The notes beneath the pieces were generated by a model. That model was not told the origin of the DNA, searched no databases, and saw nothing but the letters and a program-made list of their open reading frames with translations. A stretch of DNA of 64,000 nt, taken from Carnimonas nigrificans ATCC BAA-78 (GTDB lineage: Bacteria > Pseudomonadota > Gammaproteobacteria > Pseudomonadales > Halomonadaceae). The stretch is from the NCBI RefSeq assembly GCF_000526695.1, contig NZ_JAGO01000013.1, positions 62,001 to 126,000 on the forward strand. Direction: 5' to 3'. This document shows, piece by piece, positions 9,901-16,365 of this stretch (positions within the stretch are counted from its first letter, which is position 1; each line of letters begins with the position of its first letter). A program made the translations under genes and the position numbers.

Positions 9901-11251
9901 TGAAATGATGGCGCTGTTTGGCGATGGCACGCTGTCACCGCTGCCCTTTACCGCCTTCAGCGCTGATCGCGTGGTAGAAGCCTACCGCTACATGCAGCAA
10001 GCGCGCCAGATCGGCAAGGTGGTGGTGACCTACGAGCAGCCGCCGAAAGCGCAATCTTCCAGGCACAGTGAAGCGCCACTGACGCTTGATCCAACAGGAA
10101 GCTACCTTATCACCGGCGGGCTAAGCGGCTTCGGGCTGGCAACGGCACGCTGGCTCGCCGATCATGGTGCCCGCCATCTGGTGCTGGTGAGTCGGCGCGG
10201 ACTGAACGCTCAAACGTCTCAAGACGAAGAAGCGCAACAGGCCATTGAGCAACTCAAGGCGCAAGGTGTGACGGTCAATGTCGCTGCATGCGATGTGAGC
10301 CAGCGTGAGCCTCTCACTGCGCTGCTGGGAAGGCTTCGCCAGGAGGAAGTACCTCTTACCGGCGTGGTACATGCTGCCACGGTAATTGATGATGCGCTGG
10401 TGCGCGATCTGACACCCGAGCAGATCACTAATAGCATGCGCGCCAAGGTAGAGGGTGCGCGCCTGCTTGATGAATTGACACGCAGCGACGATCTTTCGCT
10501 CTTTGTGCTCTACTCCTCAGCCACAACGCTCTTCGGCAACCCGGGGCAGTCCTCCTATATCGCTGCCAACATGTGGCTTGAGGCACTGGCCGCCAGCCGT
10601 CGCAGCCAGGGGCTGGCAGCCACCTGTATCAGTTGGGGTGCCATCAACGATGTTGGTTTCCTGGCCCGAAATACCCGCACGCGCGATACTCTCGTCCAGC
10701 GTCTCGGCGGTCGCGCCATGAATGCCAGTGAAGCTCTTGAAGCCTTGGGTCAGGCGTTGGTGCGCGATTCTTCCAATGAAGGTCTCCTGCCGTTTGACTG
10801 GGCAACCACGGCGCGCTTCCTGCCCACCTCATCTTCGCCGCGCTACCGCTTGCTGCCGCATGATGCCAACGAGCAGAGCGACAGCGACGGTGACGAAGAT
10901 CTGCGCCAACAGCTGATGTCGCTCTCCCCCGAGCAGCAGCGCGAGGCATTGATCGCTCTGCTGCGCCGTGAACTGGCGACCATTTTGCTGAGTGACGAAG
11001 CCTCTCTGGAGACTGAACGCTCGGTATATGACATGGGTTTCGATTCCCTTATGGGGGTTGAACTTGTGACCGCACTAGAGGGAAAACTGGGCATTCAGGT
11101 GCCGGTCATGGTGCTCAACGATAGCGCCACTATCGCGAAACTGGCGGACTATCTGGTCGAGCGCTTAACAGAAGGCGAAGAAGGAGGAACCGACAATGAG
11201 GATGAGGTGCTGGCGGATATTGATTACCGTCACGGTATCAGTGAGGGCTAA
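3923..11251 (+). CDS. wcbR: Highly reducing iterative-type type I polyketide synthase
   Basis: 2442 residues, one module. Order: ketosynthase 1-420 (Cys173 in DTACSSA; EAHGTGT and KSNIGH follow), acyltransferase about 530-840 (Ser625 in GHSVGEV), dehydratase about 890-1170 (His931 in ADHNVGDSVIFPG; second motif LPPGLLDSAFQ), a spacer about 1180-1690 without clear methyltransferase motifs, enoylreductase about 1700-2040 (GAAGGVGLAAIQ), ketoreductase about 2055-2310 (ITGGLSGFGLA) and acyl carrier domain with Ser2375 in GFDSLMG. All reductive domains are present, so a saturated chain is expected. No thioesterase or terminal reductase is seen; the following oxoamine synthase is the likely release enzyme. 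A perfect parS palindrome lies in the DH-ER spacer. Homologue in position and type: wcbR of B. pseudomallei capsule I. Confidence 0.92.
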   Translation: MTKKVAIIGAAYRFPGADTIKAFADALINERDLVTEVDSSRWDKYSFQHPDRKHPGTSVTFAAGSLGDISGFDAEFFGISPREAAQLDPQQRIMLELAWQTMEHAGIKPSSLRGSDCGVYLGVASLDYSYRLAEDLALTDTTTATSNTMSLVSNRISYLFDLHGPSVSMDTACSSAMVAFHHACAAIRAGDIDMALTGGISLHLHPFGFLIFSKASMLSANGRCRSFDADGDGYVRSEGAGMFMLKDYDKAVADGDRIIAVVAGSGVNTDGSKQGLTVPNPAAQQSLMARTLATSGISADELSYVEAHGTGTRVGDPIEVSAIGDAFASQRQAPLPIGSVKSNIGHMETASGVAGLAKALHVLTQREIPATIGVRRLNPALKVEERNIEVVTQRRSLPASGKLVVAVNSFGFGGANAHVLLESAPDIRNVEQNLPQSNEKPLPLFLSAKSPDTLTAQAGALAHHWQHLAQHSDAAPALERIASELWFRREHLNHGMLLWPSSDQQAIQQLEAFANSGSNAFQRTLSADAARQGPVFVYSGNGCQWFGMGQALLKHSPLFAQTIDQVDALYQPLAGTSLRAELEGQHGDRLDATEFAQPTLFAIQVGLTQLLREHGIEPAAVVGHSVGEVAAAWACGALSLAQAVSVIHWRSHYQGKTRGAGAMLAAALEREELDGWLADPRFSDIVIAGTNSAKGFTLAGDTRQIAQLQQALTDQRIFARTLPLDYAFHSPAMDSVKQALLDSLSDIRGGTTRCPMYSTVTGKVIEGSALDADYWWHNIRQPVAFHAALNGLIGAGFRLFTEVGTHPILQRYIKDSLAELGQSGAILTTLKRPTHDSHDSEISSIEQCIAALWISGIEIPIERWLTPDSARIDLPHYVWQRESHWYSNSGDQTGLVDRRYEHPLLGYPLVGHDHRWQSELDTQRLSWLADHNVGDSVIFPGAGFAELMLAAAASWQGRSVIEVEALEILSPLLLDAAPSKEVRTEIDERQGHVSIHAREAASGDAWHLHGRARLPADTLGLSLAANAPSLPSRQPDFERQQHLAQAQQLGLNYGPAFQGIAHGWLEEGCAIAVLENTAAISESQSECLLPPGLLDSAFQLFIPLLSALGVSDASMAFVPVRLERLQFNAEASAPALACVRPTQRSPHSLCADLELFDASGKAVAVIEGARFRAVRLKSAAQRPIERLRQRLAPAPLSNAIVSRETLQPPIVTDSDFARLGELTAHSSQRYSEELEPLLEAMTYAFAEEARQQHHGSADDEALKRLFERLALSDDDATAEATDTSAADIWQLALQDYPDYAELVLALGRAGYCLGSAQPPEMDTARLWQAAMDNATRKSLATDISQLIERHVAELPAGQRLTLIEVAARQLSWLPRLSPGNGSLALREQLITLDDSAWHDAHLFAPSRAGLDIYKADEPIEAGSDAALVLVGAGITSPQLKQLLEQLTQQRRTLQLLFVGPRSSRWQALVEQGKQPLPCTSEQVRQLLELYDFAVESGDSDAAGIELLLATAPEINAQENLPAPPQHWLICSDASSQAMATALAEALQEADQQVTQNDGTTPPAALLLEVDHIVDLALLGCSAPDARCTRMATWWQQLEQHASAARLWWFTLGATQQWSNAQHITLAEDAASWGFGRTLQNESGGDRVRLVDLPAQVDHANECPDALIDALLAQLIEPDAELEVVFDEDGTRLAPRVEVVADESATTPDTALTLGFDVPGQLRHLRWKERTLAPLGDDDVEISVKATGLNFRDVMYALGLLSDEAVEQGFAGASLGLKFSGEVVRTGANVTRFAPGDAVVGFGPSSFSTRLIARQHTLAPIPAGISYAAAATLPTTFFTVYYSLKHQARLEAGERLLIHGAAGGVGLAAIQIGRWLGAEIYATAGSDEKRDVLRLMGVEHIYDSRSTTFAEALLADTPDHQGVDVVLNSLAGEAIAQNLRVLRPFGRFVELGKRDFYDNTQVGLRPFRNNLSYFGVDSDQLMQERPALTERLFGEMMALFGDGTLSPLPFTAFSADRVVEAYRYMQQARQIGKVVVTYEQPPKAQSSRHSEAPLTLDPTGSYLITGGLSGFGLATARWLADHGARHLVLVSRRGLNAQTSQDEEAQQAIEQLKAQGVTVNVAACDVSQREPLTALLGRLRQEEVPLTGVVHAATVIDDALVRDLTPEQITNSMRAKVEGARLLDELTRSDDLSLFVLYSSATTLFGNPGQSSYIAANMWLEALAASRRSQGLAATCISWGAINDVGFLARNTRTRDTLVQRLGGRAMNASEALEALGQALVRDSSNEGLLPFDWATTARFLPTSSSPRYRLLPHDANEQSDSDGDEDLRQQLMSLSPEQQREALIALLRRELATILLSDEASLETERSVYDMGFDSLMGVELVTALEGKLGIQVPVMVLNDSATIAKLADYLVERLTEGEEGGTDNEDEVLADIDYRHGISEG
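7522..7537. promoter_or_regulatory. parS centromere-like site (ParB binding), inside the PKS gene
   Basis: TGTTTCACGTGAAACA, a perfect 16-bp palindrome identical to the chromosomal parS consensus bound by ParB. It is read in the PKS as the linker residues IVSRET, in the non-catalytic spacer after the dehydratase. The same 16-mer occurs again at 26444. A perfect match by chance is very unlikely in 64 kb. Confidence 0.85.
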
Positions 11252-11479
11252 TGCTTAAGGATGGGTGCGTTGTTCACCGTTCAGTTGTAGCGGAAAATAG
11301 CGTAGCATCACGTTTCTCTACTATACAGCTGCACTAAACGCTGTCTGAGCGTGGGCATAGGCGGCATTCAGACCTGAAAAACATCGGGAGGGGTGCCGTT
11401 TACCGAGCCATACGAGCCACTTACCGACCGTTTTGAATACCTCATCACCCGTGTCGGCACTGACGGAAAGCACCCAGAC

Positions 11480-12820
11480 ATGAGCAACAGCGGTACCGAC
11501 AAGCTCAAGAAGTCCCTCAAGCAACGCATTATTGAGCAAGCCAAGCAGCGCCGCCAATCGCCTGATGGCGAGCGGGGCGCTGGTCTGGCAAACAGTGCCG
11601 AGCCGCGTATCTCCGAGAAGTTCACCCGTTTCGATCTTCAGCCGGGCTATCAGCAGGTCAAGATGATGCGCGCCACAGGCGAGCGCCGAGGCATTGATAA
11701 CCCCTTCTTCAAGCTCCATGAAGGGATTGCTGGCGCCACCACGGTAATCGGCGGGCGTACGTGCATTAACTTCGCCAGCTATAACTATCTGAACCTGTCC
11801 CACCATCCCGAAGTGCTGGAGGCCGCTACCGAAGCGATGCAGCGCTACGGCACCTCCGTGTCGGCAAGCCGCGCCGTGTCGGGCGAGCGCCCTATCCATG
11901 AAGCTTTCGAGCGTGAGCTGGCAGCGGCTTATGATGTTGAAGACGCCGTAGTCTTCGTCAGCGGCCACGCCACCAACGTATCAACCATTGGCCATCTGCT
12001 CGGCCCCAGGGATCTGGTTCTTCACGACGAGTACGCACACAACAGCCTGCTGATCGGTGCGCAGCTTTCTGGCGCTCGGCGCATGAGCTTTCCGCATAAC
12101 GATGCAGGAGCGCTGGAGAAGCTGCTCTCACGCCATCGTGAACAGTTCGAGCGCGTGCTGGTGGTGATCGAAGGGCTGTACAGCATGGATGGTGACATTC
12201 CTGACCTGGCGCGTTTCGTGGCGATCAAACAGCATTACCACGCCTGGCTGATGGTCGATGAGGCCCACTCTTTCGGCACTTTGGGCAGCAGCGGCAAGGG
12301 CATTCGCGAGCATTGCGAGGTCGCCTCCCGCGATGTTGATATCTGGATGGGCACGCTAAGTAAAACGCTGTCGGGGTGTGGCGGCTATATCGCAGGGTGC
12401 CATGCGCTGGTCGAAAATCTGCGCTACCTGGCACCCGGTTTCCTTTACAGCGTCGGCCTGCCCCCACAAAATGCCGCGGCCTCGCTGGCTTCCCTGCGTA
12501 TCATGGCGCGCGAACCACAGCGTATCGAGCGGCTTCAGCACAACTCCCGCTATTTCCGGGAACAAGCGATCAACGCAGGCTTCAATGTCGGCAAAAGTAT
12601 AGGTGTCGCGGTCATCCCCATTATTACCGGCAGCTCCATTATCGCCGTCAAACTCTCCGAGGCATTGTTGCGGCGCGACATCAATGTGCAGCCGATCCTC
12701 TACCCCGCCGTGCCGGAACGCAGTGCGCGCCTACGCTTTTTTATCAATAGCGAACATAGCGAAGCGCAGATCGACGCGACACTGAGCGTCTTGCAGCAGG
12801 AGTGGGCGCAATTGGCCTAG
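11480..12820 (+). CDS. wcbT: Alpha-oxoamine synthase (PLP-dependent), PKS-associated
   Basis: 446 residues from ATG 11480 (GGAAAG nine bases upstream). An in-frame GTG at 11393 would add 29 residues but has its purine tract directly abutting the codon, so I prefer 11480. Family features: YNYL substrate loop, DEAHSFGTLG for PLP ring contact, and Lys295 in TLSKTLSGCGG forming the Schiff base. The family (serine palmitoyltransferase, KAS III-like KBL, AONS, ALAS) condenses an amino acid with an acyl thioester with loss of CO2. Next to a PKS with no thioesterase it probably releases the chain as a long-chain amino-ketone, as Fum8 does for fumonisin. The amino acid used cannot be read from sequence. 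Separated from the PKS by about 230 bases that show no gene. Confidence 0.85.
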   Translation: MSNSGTDKLKKSLKQRIIEQAKQRRQSPDGERGAGLANSAEPRISEKFTRFDLQPGYQQVKMMRATGERRGIDNPFFKLHEGIAGATTVIGGRTCINFASYNYLNLSHHPEVLEAATEAMQRYGTSVSASRAVSGERPIHEAFERELAAAYDVEDAVVFVSGHATNVSTIGHLLGPRDLVLHDEYAHNSLLIGAQLSGARRMSFPHNDAGALEKLLSRHREQFERVLVVIEGLYSMDGDIPDLARFVAIKQHYHAWLMVDEAHSFGTLGSSGKGIREHCEVASRDVDIWMGTLSKTLSGCGGYIAGCHALVENLRYLAPGFLYSVGLPPQNAAASLASLRIMAREPQRIERLQHNSRYFREQAINAGFNVGKSIGVAVIPIITGSSIIAVKLSEALLRRDINVQPILYPAVPERSARLRFFINSEHSEAQIDATLSVLQQEWAQLA

Positions 12821-12851
12821 CGTTAACCGCCGCGAGCAACTGAGGAGTACC

Positions 12852-12869
12852 TGCCGAGGCTACTCGGCA
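12852..12869 (+). terminator. Hairpin after the oxoamine synthase gene
   Basis: TGCCGAG-GCTA-CTCGGCA, a perfect 7-bp stem with a 4-base loop, 31 bases after the oxoamine synthase stop. No T-run follows, so intrinsic termination would be weak; it may be part of the leader of the next gene instead. Confidence 0.4.
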
Positions 12870-12877
12870 ATGCGATT

Positions 12878-12963
12878 GGAGTATGAGGTGGGTGTATGCC
12901 TATTGCGCATCGCTTACCATGAGCAGGTAGGGGAAAGCTACGCTGCTGCCCCTCTCATACTCC
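12878..12963 (+). promoter_or_regulatory. Possible structured 5' leader of the adenine deaminase gene
   Basis: GGAGTATGAG at 12878-12887 pairs perfectly with CTCATACTCC at 12954-12963, giving a 10-bp closing stem around a 66-base interior, 25 bases before the ade start. Such a closed multi-element leader is what a riboswitch or attenuator looks like. I could not match the interior to the purine riboswitch core or another class I know. Confidence 0.4.
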
Positions 12964-12988
12964 CTTCGGAACGGACTCCTTGCTATTC

Positions 12989-13996
12989 ATGAATACCTTT
13001 CTTCATAGCCTCCCGAAAATCGAGCTGCACCTTCATATTGAAGGCACCATGCAGCCAGAGCTGATTTTCTCCCTGGCCGAGCGCAACGGAGTAACGTTGC
13101 CATATACCAGTATCGACGAGCTGAAGGCCGCCTACGATTTCAAGAACCTGCAATCGTTTCTCGATCTTTACTATCAGAATATGCAGGTGCTGCTGAGCGA
13201 GCAGGATTTCTACGACCTGACATGGGATTACTTTTCCCGTGTTGCCGCTGAGCAGCTGATTCACGCTGAAATATTCTTTGACCCACAGGCGCATCTGGCT
13301 CGCGGCGTTGAGATTGGCACTCAGCTAGCAGGTATCTCGCGCGCCTGCCAAGAGGCCCAACAGCGTTACGGCATTACCAGCGCCATTATCCTGAGTTTCC
13401 TGCGGGATATGAGCGAAGAATCAGCGCTGGAAACACTGCAAGCCGCCCTGCCCTACCGCGAACAATTCATCGGCATCGGGCTGGATTCAGCGGAAATGGG
13501 CAACCCGCCAGCCAAATTCCGTCGCGTGTTCGAACAGGCCAGAGCCCTTGGCCTGCGTCTGGTCGCCCATGCCGGTGAAGAGGGGCCGCATGACTACATC
13601 AGCGAAGCCCTCGACGAATTGAAGGTAGAACGCATCGACCATGGCGTGCAGTGCATCACTTCTTTGCCATTAACCGAACGCCTCGCCCGCGAACAGATTC
13701 CTCTGACCGTTTGCCCTCTCTCCAACATCTATCTGAAGGTGTTCGGCACCCTGCAAGAGAGCACCATTCCGCAAATGCTTGAATCCGGCCTCAAGGTCAC
13801 GCTCAACTCCGATGATCCCGCCTACTTCGGCGGCTATATGAACGATAACTTCGAAGCGGTGCAGCAAGCGTTTGGGTGGAATAAAGAGATTTGGGCACAG
13901 CTCACCCGTAATGCGATTGATGCAAGTTTCGCCAGCGACATCCGTAAGCGGGAAATGAGCGCCCAGCTTGATCGTTATCTGGCAAGGTGCTCATAA
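12989..13996 (+). CDS. ade: Adenine deaminase (adenosine deaminase superfamily)
   Basis: 335 residues from ATG 12989. Metal-dependent amidohydrolase converting adenine to hypoxanthine in purine salvage, cytoplasmic. Motifs: His14 and His16 in ELHLHIEG, AHAGEEG carrying the third His and the catalytic Glu, DHGV, and LNSDDPAYFGG with the metal-binding Asp. The wording around FFDPQAHLARG and GLDSAEMGNPPAKF resembles the bacterial type shown to prefer adenine over adenosine (Pseudomonas PA0148 type), so I choose adenine deaminase, with adenosine deaminase as the alternative. An unusual paired leader precedes it. A small gene with a strong ribosome site starts 16 bases downstream. Confidence 0.82.
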   Translation: MNTFLHSLPKIELHLHIEGTMQPELIFSLAERNGVTLPYTSIDELKAAYDFKNLQSFLDLYYQNMQVLLSEQDFYDLTWDYFSRVAAEQLIHAEIFFDPQAHLARGVEIGTQLAGISRACQEAQQRYGITSAIILSFLRDMSEESALETLQAALPYREQFIGIGLDSAEMGNPPAKFRRVFEQARALGLRLVAHAGEEGPHDYISEALDELKVERIDHGVQCITSLPLTERLAREQIPLTVCPLSNIYLKVFGTLQESTIPQMLESGLKVTLNSDDPAYFGGYMNDNFEAVQQAFGWNKEIWAQLTRNAIDASFASDIRKREMSAQLDRYLARCS

Positions 13997-14012
13997 CAAG
14001 GAGAGGTCGAAA

Positions 14013-14231
14013 ATGGTAACAGCAACACTATTAGGAGTATTAACAGGGGCACTAGGAAACCTGAGTGCAGATACGATAAAAGCCCTGCTAGTAAAAGTTT
14101 TGGTAGACCGTCCAGAGGTTAAAGAGCCCATAGATCTGTTAGAAACACCTATGTCATTGGATAAGGTGAATGATCTTTTTTCAAAAATGAAAGGGGCGAT
14201 CCAAGCGTCCGCAGCAACGGGAAAAAAATAG
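14013..14231 (+). CDS. Small protein of unknown function, candidate frameshift partner
   Basis: 72 residues, ATG 14013 with a very good AAGGAGAGG ribosome site six bases upstream, 16 bases after ade. No family recognised. The N-terminal part (residues 3-30) is hydrophobic to amphipathic, the rest is helical-looking and ends ATGKK. The last sense codons are GGA AAA AAA followed directly by TAG, so the final seven bases before the stop form the slippery heptamer A AAA AAA. A -1 slip there enters a second open frame that runs to 14473. Base composition is lower in GC than ade, suggesting acquired DNA. Confidence 0.6.
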   Translation: MVTATLLGVLTGALGNLSADTIKALLVKVLVDRPEVKEPIDLLETPMSLDKVNDLFSKMKGAIQASAATGKK

Positions 14232-14473
14232 AGCTAAGCCATGCTTACTTGAATGCTATCAGCGGTATAAAACTTGATCACCAAAAAGGACAAATATTAG
14301 TGGATGGCATGGAGATAGAGGCGCCTATCCTAGTCACCGGTGGGAGCACTGGTGCCATAGGCAGTACTTTTATAACAGGTGAAACCACCATGACTAGCCA
14401 AGGAACTTCAGTGAAGGTATCAGGAAGGGCTAAAATCACAATAACGGGTGATGCCCAAATAATTCAGAATTAG
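14228..14473 (+). CDS. Second half of a possible -1 frameshift product, unknown function
   Basis: An open frame of 81 codons in the -1 frame relative to the preceding gene, entered exactly at its slippery A AAA AAA site. It has no ATG and no ribosome site of its own; the first possible separate start is TTG 14249. The residues are rich in Gly, Thr, Ser and short beta-like stretches (GGSTGAIGS, ITGETTMTSQG, ITITGDAQI), unlike the helical first half. A fused product would be about 153 residues. A small hairpin TAAGC-CAT-GCTTA at 14235-14247 lies six bases after the slip site. Alternatives: one lost A in an original run of eight (a decayed or mis-sequenced single gene). Confidence 0.45.
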   Translation: MELSHAYLNAISGIKLDHQKGQILVDGMEIEAPILVTGGSTGAIGSTFITGETTMTSQGTSVKVSGRAKITITGDAQIIQN

Positions 14474-14678
14474 CCTCAAATACAGTTCGATCCTGCTAGC
14501 AACCATTGATCTCGATACGTTTTTCTTGCTCCCTGTAACTTCCAGGCCACTTATTCACCTTGGCCCAAGTCTTAAAGCTTAAATGTGTCGAGTCCACAAC
14601 TTCCGGACAGGGATCCAAGTGAATAGCCACAAGAATGAATGCACCTATCAGGATCCTTTAAACCAGTAATGGGGCCTG

Positions 14679-15405
14679 CTAGTTGTGTAACCCCAGCACG
14701 TTGTTCACGATTAGCCCCAATCGTTGGACTGGAGGTTGGTAGCTGATTCCGACGTGTGCTTCAGCCCCAGTTTGCGGCATAAGAGTGCAAATTCACGGGA
14801 GCGGTAACACGCTCCATTGTCGGTCAACAGCGTTCTGATACGTCCCCCCAGTCGCGTGTAGTGCAACAGCGATTGTAGCAGGGCTTTACAGGCGCTCATG
14901 CCTGTCTCATTCTCCTGTACCGTGGCATGGGCAACGCACGAGTAATCATGGATCGCCACATGGACATATTCCCAGCCAGCGCCACGAGAATTTTCCGTCC
15001 GGTTACCGGTCACTCGATGCCCTGGCCGCTCGAACCGCTCCAGCTTCTTGATATCGAGGTGTAACATGTCACCCGGCGCTTCGTGCTCGTAGCGATTGAT
15101 TAGGCGAGCCGGCTCCAGGTTGGCAAGCCGGTTGAGACCTGCCTGTGCAAGGATACAAGCGACGGTGCTTTTACCCACTTTCAACGCTATGGAAATCTGA
15201 CGATACGTTTGTCTCTCATGATGCCGCCGCATCACTTCCTGCTGCACCGTCTGGCCGTATTCATAAGGGCAGCTATAGGGCCTGGAACTACGATTTGCCA
15301 GACCATCGCGAGCTTCTTTCCTGAATCAACGCAGCCATTTGTAAACTCCCCCCTGTGCCTTGACTACCTCAATCGGCCGGTAGACCTTCTTCGACAACGC
15401 ATTTT
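14679..15405 (-). pseudogene. IS481-family transposase remnant
   Basis: Read on the minus strand. An open stretch starts near 15405 with PIEVVKAQGGVYKWLR, meets an in-frame TGA, and continues in the same frame through FRKEARDGLANRSSRPY and MLHLDIKKLERF, GHRVTGNR, GWEYVHVAIHDYS and LLTDNGACYRSREF, all typical of the IS481 DDE transposase. After LGLKH the expected TNGKAERF block with the catalytic Glu is missing; 14 codons later the frame stops at 14711, and a different frame carries the typical C-terminus QPPVQRLGLIVNNVLGLHN ending at 14679. So there is an internal stop, an internal deletion of roughly 60 codons and a frame change: the element is dead. No clear terminal repeats were identified. 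Confidence 0.8.
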
Positions 15406-15687
15406 ACCAGCAAGGCTCGACTATACGCTGCCAGATGTCCATTCGGGCATCCTTGCCCTGAGGGTTGTGGATTCGACACCCTCGGTCTTTCAGGTCTGGA
15501 TTCGAGTGAACAACCCACCTGGAAATCATACTTAGTCATTATTCATGCAAAATATAATAAAAATATTATTATTTTGTATATATTTCTGGAAATTATCGTA
15601 TTGAGTTAAAAGGGTAGGTGTGTTTAAAATAGAAGTTTGACACTGCTGATGGCAATAATTCAGCGTATAGAATAATCAGGAGCTTTA

Positions 15688-16035
15688 ATGAAAATGAAGT
15701 TATCGGACCATTTTAAATATAAGAATTTTTCAGAAGAATTGCTTCCTTTCTTGAACAATTTTTTATCAACATCCGTTTTAATGGCAATATCTTTATCTGT
15801 TGTGATAATGCATGTTAATAAAATAGTGACTTTCTTCATGATTTTTTTCATGATAATGGTTATATTGGCGATGTTTATCAATAACAAAAAATTTGTTAGC
15901 TGTATTATAGATAACCCTGTGCCAGAGTCTGTGTCACCCTTCTATAACGCAAAAGGTCCGAAACCTTTAGGTTGGTATATGGAGTTTCTCAAAACTCTTT
16001 TAAAAGAAAAAAATATATGTTTGTGGGAGTGGTAA
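15688..16035 (+). CDS. Small AT-rich membrane protein, unknown
   Basis: 115 residues, ATG 15688 preceded by AGGAGC seven bases upstream. Residues about 25-65 form two adjacent hydrophobic segments (VLMAISLSVVIM and FFMIFFMIMVILAMF); the C-terminal 45 residues are soluble and contain PFYNAKGPKPLGWYME. I do not recognise the family. The gene and about 300 bases around it are much richer in AT than the flanking phosphatase gene and sit beside the dead IS481 copy, which points to acquired DNA. It stands alone, with no partner within 300 bases on the same strand. Confidence 0.5.
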   Translation: MKMKLSDHFKYKNFSEELLPFLNNFLSTSVLMAISLSVVIMHVNKIVTFFMIFFMIMVILAMFINNKKFVSCIIDNPVPESVSPFYNAKGPKPLGWYMEFLKTLLKEKNICLWEW

Positions 16036-16365
16036 TATTTTTTTTGATAGAAATCATAATGATGGCAAGTTTTTGTTCGGCAATAATAAGTCTCAAGTCT
16101 TTGATTTGACCTTTTTTCCTCAATTATAACAGGTTATATTTTTCTCGCTGACCGATATAAAGGGCGTTTCGATAAATATGAGCGTCCTGTTCAGCTAATA
16201 AAAGACGCCCCAACCAACCTCACTTTTATTTTTTACTCCAGAAAGCACCAAATATAATAACCAAAGGCCCGACCTTTTCGGATCGGAGCCTTTGGCATTA
16301 ACGGGCTATCAACGGCCCTTTTTCACTGCACATCACTCACATAATAAACGTGAACGCGAGTTGGC
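16036..16365. other. Intergenic stretch between convergent genes
   Basis: 330 bases between the small membrane protein (plus strand) and the phosphatase (minus strand). It holds a strong terminator hairpin at 16261-16295 and otherwise AT-rich sequence without a convincing gene. Confidence 0.6.
16261..16295 (-). terminator. Strong hairpin terminator, probably bidirectional
   Basis: CCAAAGGC at 16261-16268 pairs with GCCTTTGG at 16288-16295, and the inner CCGA/TCGG pairs extend it with one bulged A, giving a 12-bp stem. On the minus strand the stem is followed by a T-rich run (TTATTATATTT). It lies about 70 bases beyond the phosphatase stop. Confidence 0.65.

Noticed and set aside
11393-11479. 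29-residue N-terminal extension of the oxoamine synthase from GTG 11393
   Set aside because: The purine tract directly touches the GTG with no spacer; ATG 11480 has a normal ribosome site and gives the usual protein length.
14494-14640. About 45-codon minus-strand frame reading PEVVDSTHLSFKTWAKVNKW
   Set aside because: Looks somewhat protein-like and lies beyond the dead IS481 gene, but it is short, startless and I cannot place it in any family.
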